Positions 5,882 through 11,866 of a stretch of DNA of 11,866 nt are shown piece after piece. The position numbers were made by a program, and so were the translations under genes. The stretch is taken from assembly GCA_947472115.1 (NCBI GenBank), contig CANIZU010000041.1:1-11866 (forward strand), in the 5' to 3' direction. The notes under the pieces were generated by a model. The model was not told the DNA's origin and did not search any database. It was given only the letters and a program-made list of their open reading frames with translations. Origin of the DNA: Flavobacteriales bacterium (GTDB taxonomy: Bacteria > Bacteroidota > Bacteroidia > NS11-12g > UBA955). Within the stretch, counting starts at the first letter, position 1, and each line of letters begins with the position of its first letter.

Positions 5882-6664
5882 ATGATTTCACAAGAAGTGA
5901 TTGAAGCAGCCGCAAAGCGGCTGCGTAATGCTCAAGAAACCGGTTTACCCTGCGCTCCGGTGAGAGAATTGATTGGTGATAGTGATATTGCCGCGGCCTA
6001 TGCGGTGCAAAAAATCAACAATGATTTGCGAGTTGCTGATGGCGGACGTGTGGTGGGTTTGAAAATCGGATTGACATCCCTAGCCGTGCAGAAGCAGTTG
6101 GGTGTGGATCAGCCTGATTTTGGTTTGTTGTTTGCCGATACCGAGGTGAAAAATGGTGGCGGCGTACTTGCGTCTACAATATTGCAGCCCAAAGCGGAAG
6201 CGGAAATTGCCTTTGTAATGAAGCACGATTTGGTGGGCGAAATCACAGAGGAAACCGCAATGGATGCGATAGATTACGTAGTTGGAGCAATCGAAATTGT
6301 GGGGTCACGCGTGTTAAATTGGGATATTAGAATTACAGATACGGTGGCCGATAATGCCAGTGCAAGTCATTTTGTATTGGGCGATGTTCGCCAGGATGTT
6401 AACGAGATGGATTTGGCGGCGGTAAAGATGCAGTTGCATAAAAATGGCGACTTGGTTTCTGAGGGTGTGGGTGCGGCTTGTTTGGGAAGTCCGCTGAAAG
6501 CGTTGGTTTGGCTAGCCCAAACATTCGCTGAATTGGGTACGCCGTTAAAGGCGGGTGATATTGTGTTGAGTGGTGCATTGGGTCCGATGTGCGCCGGCGA
6601 AGCCGGCGATACCTTCGCTGCAAGCATCGAAGGGTTTGGCACTGTATCGTTTACTTTTGAATAA
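5882..6664 (+). CDS. dmpE: 2-oxopent-4-enoate (2-hydroxypenta-2,4-dienoate) hydratase
   Basis: A 260-residue cytosolic enzyme of the MhpD/DmpE family that adds water to 2-oxopent-4-enoate to give 4-hydroxy-2-oxovalerate. Blocks seen are GRVVGLKIGLTS (55-66), QPDFGLLF (77-84), QPKAEAEIAFVM (102-113), AIEIVGSRVLNW (136-147) and DTVADNASAS (153-162). E106, E108 and E138 match the metal-binding glutamates of MhpD almost position for position. It is the first enzyme gene of a rightward set hydratase - dehydrogenase - aldolase, the standard order in meta-cleavage operons. It is a paralogue of the minus-strand decarboxylase. The two enzymes act consecutively, and in well-studied systems they form a complex that channels the unstable intermediate. 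Confidence 0.92.
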   Translation: MISQEVIEAAAKRLRNAQETGLPCAPVRELIGDSDIAAAYAVQKINNDLRVADGGRVVGLKIGLTSLAVQKQLGVDQPDFGLLFADTEVKNGGGVLASTILQPKAEAEIAFVMKHDLVGEITEETAMDAIDYVVGAIEIVGSRVLNWDIRITDTVADNASASHFVLGDVRQDVNEMDLAAVKMQLHKNGDLVSEGVGAACLGSPLKALVWLAQTFAELGTPLKAGDIVLSGALGPMCAGEAGDTFAASIEGFGTVSFTFE

Positions 6665-6715
6665 TGATCCAATCCTAGCAATGTCGTTTGGATTTGTTGA
6701 ATTGACTATAGTTAT

Positions 6716-7654
6716 ATGAATAAAATCAAAGTAGCCATCATTGGCTCAGGAAATATCGGGACCGATTTGATGATTAAGGTCATGCGAACCGCAAAGCACC
6801 TAGAAATGGGCGTTTTTGTGGGGATCGACCCCAGCAGCGATGGCTTGGCGAGGGCGGAACGAATGGGCGTGGCAACCACCCACGAAGGAATTGATGGTTT
6901 GTTGAATCATCCATTGTGGCCCGAAATCGGATTTGTGTTTGATGCAACATCGGCCAAAGCACACGTAAATAATTACGATAAAATCAAAGCATTTGAAGGC
7001 AAGCGCGTGATAGATTTGACCCCAGCGGCCATTGGTCCATTCATGGTACCTCCGGTGAATTTTGATTCGCTCTCGGATGTGCCAAATGTAAATATGGTTA
7101 CCTGTGGCGGTCAAGCAACCATCCCGATGGTGGCGGCGGTAAATCGTGTTGCCAAAGTACATTACGGCGAAATTGTGGCCAGCATCGCATCAAAAAGTGC
7201 GGGTCCGGGGACTAGGGCCAACATCGACGAATTTACGGAAACTACAGCCCATGCCATCGAACAGGTGGGTGGGGCAACCAAAGGCAAAGCTATTATCGTC
7301 CTGAATCCTGCCGAACCGCCGTTGGTGATGCGTGATACCGTGTTTACTTTGAGCGAACTCGCCGATACAGAAGCCATCAAACAGAGCATCGATAAGATGG
7401 TGGCCGAAGTACAACAATATGTACCGGGATATCGATTGCATCAAGAAGTGCAATTTGAAATTATATCGCCAGAACAAGCCGTTTTTATTGAAGGGTTGGG
7501 CAAGGTGAGTGGGTTAAAAACGACGGTGATGTTACAAGTTCGTGGTGCGGGTCACTACTTACCGGAATACGCGGGAAATTTGGACATAATGACAAGTGCT
7601 GCGCTGGCTACGGCTGAGAAAATGGCAGCCAATCAGAAAGGAGATATCGCATGA
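6716..7654 (+). CDS. dmpF: Acetaldehyde dehydrogenase (acylating)
   Basis: 312 residues, the length of DmpF/MhpF enzymes, which oxidise acetaldehyde with NAD+ and CoA to acetyl-CoA. The Rossmann motif GSGNIGTDLM is at 10-19, followed by the DmpF-type segments FDATSAKAH (75-83) and IDLTPAAIGP (99-108). The catalytic cysteine C130 lies in NMVTCGGQATIPMV. SIASKSAGPGTRANIDEFTETT and LNPAEPPLVMRDTVF also match the family closely. It is the partner subunit of the aldolase encoded next, from which it receives acetaldehyde through a protein tunnel in the characterised complex. The ATG at 6716 gives the canonical KIKVAIIGSGNIG start. A 51-bp gap separates it from the hydratase. Its TGA stop overlaps the aldolase start. 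Confidence 0.97.
   Translation: MNKIKVAIIGSGNIGTDLMIKVMRTAKHLEMGVFVGIDPSSDGLARAERMGVATTHEGIDGLLNHPLWPEIGFVFDATSAKAHVNNYDKIKAFEGKRVIDLTPAAIGPFMVPPVNFDSLSDVPNVNMVTCGGQATIPMVAAVNRVAKVHYGEIVASIASKSAGPGTRANIDEFTETTAHAIEQVGGATKGKAIIVLNPAEPPLVMRDTVFTLSELADTEAIKQSIDKMVAEVQQYVPGYRLHQEVQFEIISPEQAVFIEGLGKVSGLKTTVMLQVRGAGHYLPEYAGNLDIMTSAALATAEKMAANQKGDIA
7637..7643 (+). promoter_or_regulatory. Shine-Dalgarno site of dmpG
   Basis: AAAGGAG lies 7 nt before the aldolase ATG, inside the 3' end of dmpF. Strong Shine-Dalgarno sequences are uncommon in Bacteroidota, so together with the ATGA overlap it suggests translation of the aldolase is matched to that of its partner subunit. Confidence 0.7.
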
Positions 7655-8664
7655 GAAAGGTTTATATTCAGGATGTTACGTTGAGAGACGGACAGCACGC
7701 CATCAAGCATCAATACAGCAAGTCCAAGATGACGGAAATTGCGTTGGCGTTGGATGCGGCAAAAGTGGATGCCATTGAAATTGCGCATGGCGATGGCTTG
7801 GCGGGTGCGAGTTTTAACTACGGTTTTGGTGCTCATACGGATTGGGAGTGGTTGGAAGGTATTGCGGGTCAGTTGAAGCATGCGAGGCTAACGACCTTAC
7901 TTCTGCCGGGTATCGGGACGATTGACGATCTAAAACGCGCCCGGGATTTGGGTGTTGAGAGTGTGAGAATTGCGACGCATTGTACCGAGGCGGATATCGC
8001 AGCGCAGCACATCGAAGCAGCCAAAAAACTGGGAATGGACGTCGGTGGATTCTTGATGATGGCGCACATGAACGAACCCAAAAAATTGGCGGAGCAAGCG
8101 GTTTTGATGGAAAGTTATGGGGCAGATTGCGTTTACGTGACCGATAGCGCTGGGGCTTTGCTCATGAACGATGTCGCCGACCGAATGAAGGCTTTCAAGG
8201 ATGTTCTTAAGCCGGAGACGGAAATTGGAATTCACTGTCATCACAACTTGAGTTTGGGCGTTGCAAATACTATTGTTGCCTTGGAACATGGTGCTACTCG
8301 TTTGGATGCCTCTTTGGCTGGAATGGGTGCGGGGGCTGGAAATGCGCCTTTGGAGGTGTTGATTGCGGTGTTGAATCGGATGGGTGTAGCTCATAACAGT
8401 GATTTGTATGCTTTGATGGATGCGGCAGATGATTTGATTCGTCCGTTGCAGGTGCGTCCGGTGCGTGTGGATCGCGAAACCTTGAGTTTGGGATATGCGG
8501 GTGTTTACTCCAGCTTTTTGTTGCATGCCGAAAGGGCTTCTGAGCGATATGGGATTGATACTCGTAGTATATTAGAAGAGCTGGGCAAGCGAAAAATGGT
8601 AGGTGGTCAGGAGGATATGATCGTGGACGTGGCTTTGGATATGCTAAAATCAAAGGGTCGGTAG
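7651..8664 (+). CDS. dmpG: 4-hydroxy-2-oxovalerate aldolase
   Basis: 337 residues, the usual size for DmpG/MhpE. It splits 4-hydroxy-2-oxovalerate into pyruvate and acetaldehyde using a divalent metal. The N-terminal motif DVTLRDGQHAIKHQ gives R12, D13 (metal ligand), H16 and H20. The metal-binding HxH is H195/H197 in EIGIHCHHN. The DSAGA, GMGAGAGNAPLE and VDRETLSLGYAGVYSSFL segments, the last belonging to the C-terminal DmpG communication domain, are all present. It overlaps dmpF by ATGA (7651-7654) and should form the channelled heterotetramer with it. It ends the catabolic set. Confidence 0.97.
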   Translation: MRKVYIQDVTLRDGQHAIKHQYSKSKMTEIALALDAAKVDAIEIAHGDGLAGASFNYGFGAHTDWEWLEGIAGQLKHARLTTLLLPGIGTIDDLKRARDLGVESVRIATHCTEADIAAQHIEAAKKLGMDVGGFLMMAHMNEPKKLAEQAVLMESYGADCVYVTDSAGALLMNDVADRMKAFKDVLKPETEIGIHCHHNLSLGVANTIVALEHGATRLDASLAGMGAGAGNAPLEVLIAVLNRMGVAHNSDLYALMDAADDLIRPLQVRPVRVDRETLSLGYAGVYSSFLLHAERASERYGIDTRSILEELGKRKMVGGQEDMIVDVALDMLKSKGR

Positions 8665-8700
8665 TCGACTTTCTTTTGCGAAGTAGTTGTTGTTCTAGGT

Positions 8701-8728
8701 GCTAAAACGACGAACATCGATTTTTAGC
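8701..8728 (+). other. Weak inverted repeat after dmpG
   Basis: GCTAAAA (8701-8707) pairs with TTTTAGC (8722-8728), and CGA/TCG can extend the stem with a 2-nt bulge. No T-tract follows, so it is not a standard terminator. It is the only structure I see in the 147-bp gap 8665-8811 apart from the promoter element at 8795. Confidence 0.3.
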
Positions 8729-8794
8729 GGACGGAGTGATAGTTTATGAGAATTATGTGGAATAGTTTTTGATAACTGGGCCCTTGAACCTCTA

Positions 8795-8802
8795 TAAATT
8801 TG
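8795..8802 (+). promoter_or_regulatory. -7 box of the OmpA-like gene
   Basis: TAAATTTG is an exact TAnnTTTG match, identical to the box of the toxin-antitoxin promoter, with 9 nt to the ATG at 8812. The nearest TTTG (8768-8771) leaves a 23-nt spacer, longer than the usual 19-21, so the upstream box is uncertain. Confidence 0.6.
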
Positions 8803-8811
8803 TAAAAAATT

Positions 8812-9462
8812 ATGAAACGTAATGTATTTATCGGCGGCCTATTGGCTGCGTTGTTGGTGGGAACCACTGGCTGCGGTATCAGTTCGAAGGACGCTTATCA
8901 AAAATCTAAGTTGAGTGGCTTCGTAGCGGATCAAACCAAATTGTTGATCGATGAGAACAACATGAAGTTGGATAAGGGCGATGGTGGCATCGGAAAAGCG
9001 GTGGAAGAAACCAAAGTAAAGGTTGCTGCAATTGATGCAGATTTAACTAAGTCTAAGGCGGAAATTGCTGTATTGGAAGCTAAGTTGGAAGCGGTTGAGG
9101 CGTTGGAAAAAGAAAGCAAAGCGGAATTTGAGCGTAGTAACGTGACTACAGTATTTTTTGCATTGAATTCTTCTCAGTTAACCAATGATGGCATGCAAGA
9201 GTTGTATCGTTGGAAAGTGGGTGCGGATCGCAGTGCAACATCGTATGATTTTAACATTGTGGTTTATGCTTCGGCCGACAAAACCGGTTCTGAAACTGCC
9301 AATGCGAAATTGCGTGAACGTCGTGCCAATGCGGTAAAGAATTTCATGTCGAATTCTTTGGGCGTTCCAGCTGCAAAAATTCAAATTGTAACTGCGCAAC
9401 CTGCATACACCGGAACCAATAACTTGGACCGTCGTGTTGTTGTAGGTGTTGTCGTGAAGTAA
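8812..9462 (+). CDS. OmpA-family peptidoglycan-associated envelope protein, probable lipoprotein
   Basis: 216 residues. A signal peptide (MKRN, then hydrophobic residues 5-17) ends in LVGTTGC with C21 as a possible lipidation site. The residue at -3 is T rather than the usual L, so plain signal peptidase I cleavage is an alternative. Residues about 62-108 are Ala/Glu/Lys/Leu-rich with heptad-like spacing, a likely coiled coil. From about 112 to the end is an OmpA C-terminal domain: VFFALNSSQLTNDGMQEL, then YASADKTGSETANAKLRERRANAV with D156 and R171 at the positions that bind diaminopimelate in the family, and finally LDRRVVVGVVV. It probably tethers the outer membrane to peptidoglycan. It has its own promoter and terminator and no link to the neighbouring catabolic genes. 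Confidence 0.82.
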   Translation: MKRNVFIGGLLAALLVGTTGCGISSKDAYQKSKLSGFVADQTKLLIDENNMKLDKGDGGIGKAVEETKVKVAAIDADLTKSKAEIAVLEAKLEAVEALEKESKAEFERSNVTTVFFALNSSQLTNDGMQELYRWKVGADRSATSYDFNIVVYASADKTGSETANAKLRERRANAVKNFMSNSLGVPAAKIQIVTAQPAYTGTNNLDRRVVVGVVVK

Positions 9463-9488
9463 TAACCTGTTTTTAATTTAAGTTGTTT

Positions 9489-9525
9489 AGGGGAGGCCGC
9501 GCGCAGCGCGGCCTCCCCTTTTTTT
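9489..9525 (+). terminator. Rho-independent terminator, 14-bp stem with GCA triloop
   Basis: Arm 9489-9502 (AGGGGAGGCCGCGC) pairs perfectly with 9506-9519 around a GCA loop, and T6 follows (9520-9525). It ends the OmpA-like gene 26 bases after its stop and separates it from the GH92 gene. Confidence 0.92.
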
Positions 9526-9558
9526 ATGCCAAATACCACGGACATCCCCATCCTGTGT

Positions 9559-9566
9559 TATATTCG
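9559..9566 (+). promoter_or_regulatory. Possible -7 box of the GH92 gene
   Basis: TATATTCG matches TAnnTTTG at all but one position and lies 6 nt before the ATG at 9573. No upstream TTTG is seen at the right distance. Weak candidate, but the gap after the terminator (9526-9572) offers no better one. Confidence 0.3.
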
Positions 9567-9572
9567 CTTTTT

Positions 9573-11866
9573 ATGAATTTGACAATTCTAAACCATCGCA
9601 GTAGGCTGCAATCTGTGTCGCAGTCGTGGCGTGCTTCCCTTCTCGTTTGCTTATTATTTTTTGGGTTGGTGTTTCCCCTATCGGCACAGACAAATTCATC
9701 ATCAAACAACCTTTCAGAATACGTCAATCCATTTGTGGGCACGGGCGGACATGGACACACTTTTCCTGGAGCGGCATCGCCCTTTGGCATGGTTCAATTG
9801 AGCCCCGATACCCGCATCGATGACAGTTGGGATGGTTGTGGCGGATATCATTACGACGATAGTTTTATTTATGGATTTTCGCATACCCATTTGAGTGGTA
9901 CCGGCGTAAGCGATTATGGCGATGTGTTGATGATGCCCATTGGCGGACCGAGGGCCATCATGCCGTCTTTCAATCCTTTTAATTATCGAAGTCGCTTTGA
10001 TCATAGCACCGAAGTCGCTGAAGCGGGTTACTATTCCGTGTATTTGCCAGCCCATGAAGTGAAGGCCGAACTTACGGTGACGCCTCACGTAGGCATACAT
10101 CGTTACACATACTATCAGTCGCTAGGACAAACTAAGTTTACCGCCAAAGTATTGATTGATCTGAATCACCGCGATTATGTGATTTCGCATCGCATGGAAC
10201 AGTTGGATCAGCATCGCATTGGTGGATGGAGACAGAGTAAAGGCTGGGCAAATAACCAGTGGGTGTTTTTTGTGATTGAATTTTCGCAGGACATTTCTCG
10301 CATCATCACAGCCCAAGACGGTCGGAAAATGGTGGTTGAGTTTGATATGGGCTATTCAGATGCCAATTCGGGGTCTGGGAATGCATCGGCCAACCCTTCC
10401 AAATACGGCGAAGGACATTTATGTGAAATCGTTGCCAAGGTGGGGATTTCCTTTACCAACGAAGCCGGGGCAATGGCCAATTTGAATGCTGAGATGATGG
10501 GCGATAAGAGTTTTAACGACTATCGGGCAATGGCAAAGCAGGCCTGGAATGAGGAGTTGAGTAAGATTCAAGTGACCAGTGATTACGAGGCGCAGACGTT
10601 TCGGGTGGGGGCACAGTCGGTGAAGACAGATGTCGAAAAGCGCAAGTTTTATACGGCACTATATCATTGTATGATTCACCCTAGTTTGGCAAGCGACGTA
10701 GATGGAAGGTATCGTGGACGCGACCAGCAAGTGCATCGGGTGGGTGAAATTGCCGCCAATGTAGTTCGAGTGAGTACTTCAAAACATCACAAAGTGTATT
10801 CGGTTTTTTCATTGTGGGATACGTATCGGGCGCTGCATCCTTTGTTGAGTATAATCGACCCAGATCGGACGGTGGATTTTGTTCGGAGTTTCCTTTTGCA
10901 GTATCAGCAGGGCGGGAAATTGCCTGTGTGGGAGCTGGGTAGCTGTGAGACGGAGTGTATGATTGGCTATCACAGTGTCAGTGTAATTGCCGATGTGATT
11001 CTCAAAGAAATTGGGGTAGAAAAGGATGTTCAAGGTCGGCCCGTTTACCCATTTGATTACAGTTTGGCCTTGGAAGCGATGGTGCACAGTGCCAAATTGA
11101 AAGACTCTGCTTTTTTGGATCAGCAGGGAAAGCAACTCGGTTACATGGGTGTAGAAAATACCGCAGAAAGTGTGTCGAAGTTGTTGGAATATGCCTACGA
11201 CGATTGGTGCATCGCACGGGTAGCCTATGTATTGAGCAAAGATGATATTGCTAAAACCTTCTATGCTCGCAGCGAGCGGTGGAAGAATGTATACGACGAG
11301 AAGACGGGTTTCATGCGTCCGCGTGTGAATGGAGGATGGCTAACGCCTTTTGATCCGAAGGAGGTGAACAACCATTTTACTGAGGCCAATGCTTGGCAAT
11401 ATTCGATGTATGTTCCTCACGATATCATGGGGATGATGGATAAATTGGGTGGTGTAAAGGCTACGGAAAATCATTTGGATTCTTTGTTTAGCGCAGATTC
11501 ACGCACTACGGGCCGCGATCAAGCCGATATTTCGGGGTTGATTGGTCAGTATGCCCATGGCAACGAACCGAGTCATCATATGGCTTACTTGTATAACTAT
11601 TGTGGAAAGCCGGAGAAGGCGCAGGCCATTGTGGACAGGGTTTGTAAGACATTTTATAAAGACAGTCCGGATGGATTGATTGGCAATGAGGATTGCGGAC
11701 AGATGAGTGCTTGGTATGTGATGAGCGCGATGGGGATTTACGCGGTTTGTCCGGGCAGCAATGTCTATACTACCGGTGTGCCTCAGTTTTATGAAGTGGA
11801 AATTCAGCGTGAGGGGAAATCGCCTTTTTATATCACACGAGGCAGTTTGAATACGGAGGAAAAGAC
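9573..11866 (+). CDS. Secreted GH92 family alpha-mannosidase-like glycosidase, 3' end outside the window
   Basis: The frame from ATG 9573 stays open to the right edge, 764 codons, so the last part is missing. A long N-region and hydrophobic stretch (about 20-37) end in LSA|Q, a signal peptide cleaved before Q39. Family blocks follow in order: YVNPFVGTGGHGHTFPGA, FGMVQLSPDT, GFSHTHLSGTGVSDYGDVL, LWDTYRALHPLL, KLPVWELGSCETECMIGYHS, HFTEANAWQYSMYVPHD (E604), YAHGNEPSHHMAYLYNY and GNEDCGQMSAWYVMSAMG (E706, D707). The last four carry the carboxylates used for catalysis and Ca2+ binding in GH92. The family hydrolyses alpha-mannosides, often of N-glycans or yeast mannan, by an inverting mechanism in the periplasm or at the surface. 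Linkage specificity cannot be read from sequence. No SusC/SusD genes are in view. No frameshift was found while reading the frame through. Confidence 0.95.
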   Translation, partial: MNLTILNHRSRLQSVSQSWRASLLVCLLFFGLVFPLSAQTNSSSNNLSEYVNPFVGTGGHGHTFPGAASPFGMVQLSPDTRIDDSWDGCGGYHYDDSFIYGFSHTHLSGTGVSDYGDVLMMPIGGPRAIMPSFNPFNYRSRFDHSTEVAEAGYYSVYLPAHEVKAELTVTPHVGIHRYTYYQSLGQTKFTAKVLIDLNHRDYVISHRMEQLDQHRIGGWRQSKGWANNQWVFFVIEFSQDISRIITAQDGRKMVVEFDMGYSDANSGSGNASANPSKYGEGHLCEIVAKVGISFTNEAGAMANLNAEMMGDKSFNDYRAMAKQAWNEELSKIQVTSDYEAQTFRVGAQSVKTDVEKRKFYTALYHCMIHPSLASDVDGRYRGRDQQVHRVGEIAANVVRVSTSKHHKVYSVFSLWDTYRALHPLLSIIDPDRTVDFVRSFLLQYQQGGKLPVWELGSCETECMIGYHSVSVIADVILKEIGVEKDVQGRPVYPFDYSLALEAMVHSAKLKDSAFLDQQGKQLGYMGVENTAESVSKLLEYAYDDWCIARVAYVLSKDDIAKTFYARSERWKNVYDEKTGFMRPRVNGGWLTPFDPKEVNNHFTEANAWQYSMYVPHDIMGMMDKLGGVKATENHLDSLFSADSRTTGRDQADISGLIGQYAHGNEPSHHMAYLYNYCGKPEKAQAIVDRVCKTFYKDSPDGLIGNEDCGQMSAWYVMSAMGIYAVCPGSNVYTTGVPQFYEVEIQREGKSPFYITRGSLNTEEK

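Noticed and set aside
7930..8526. 198-codon open frame antisense to the aldolase gene
   Set aside because: It is a shadow of the unmistakable dmpG frame; its translation is rich in His, Gln and Ser with no family resemblance.
8701..8728. Inverted repeat after dmpG as a terminator
   Set aside because: The stem is AT-rich and bulged, and no T-tract follows it, unlike the three clear terminators.
9714..10100. 128-codon open frame antisense to the GH92 gene
   Set aside because: The plus-strand GH92 frame is continuous here and carries strong family motifs, so this is a shadow.
1..11866. CRISPR arrays, tRNA or rRNA genes, insertion sequences, attachment sites
   Set aside because: I looked for spaced direct repeats, tRNA-like cloverleaf sequence and transposase frames with terminal inverted repeats on both strands by eye and found none.

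Overview
The window looks like a chromosomal segment from a member of the Bacteroidota. Three independent signs agree. The partial protein at the left edge ends in a type A T9SS sorting domain. Several promoter candidates match the Bacteroidota -7 box TAnnTTTG, one of them with a TTTG box exactly 19 nt upstream. The right edge carries a secreted GH92 glycosidase, a family abundant in that phylum. Base composition is moderate, and rho-independent terminators stand out as GC-rich hairpins.

Layout from left to right. (1) 1-148: C-terminus of a T9SS-secreted protein, then a hairpin terminator (170-204). (2) 237-2539: an arsenic resistance cassette, arsR - arsC-like phosphatase/reductase - acr3, with a promoter and palindromic operator at its left end and a second hairpin at its right end. 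(3) 2571-5036, minus strand: 4-oxalocrotonate decarboxylase followed by formate-tetrahydrofolate ligase. (4) 5037-5175: a divergent control region with a 20-bp near-palindrome and promoter elements on both strands. (5) 5176-5858: a HigB/HigA-type toxin-antitoxin pair. (6) 5882-8664: 2-oxopent-4-enoate hydratase, acylating acetaldehyde dehydrogenase and 4-hydroxy-2-oxovalerate aldolase. (7) 8812-9462: an OmpA-type envelope protein with a hairpin terminator. (8) 9573-11866: a GH92 alpha-mannosidase-like enzyme that runs off the right edge.

How the genes work together. The four catabolic enzymes form the complete lower meta-cleavage route from 4-oxalocrotonate through 2-oxopent-4-enoate and 4-hydroxy-2-oxovalerate to pyruvate plus acetyl-CoA. 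No ring-cleavage dioxygenase, semialdehyde dehydrogenase or tautomerase is present, so the upper pathway (catechol-type or 3-hydroxyanthranilate/kynurenine) must lie elsewhere. Formate-THF ligase directly behind the decarboxylase is suggestive, because both kynurenine formation and the hydrolytic branch of meta cleavage release formate. The toxin-antitoxin pair lies between the two arms of this divergent cluster, where a pathway regulator would normally be found.

The most unusual observations are three terminators that all close on a C(GNA)G triloop, an arsenate-reductase-like enzyme with an apparent signal peptide, promoters placed so close to start codons that leaderless mRNAs are expected, and the toxin-antitoxin pair embedded in the catabolic cluster.
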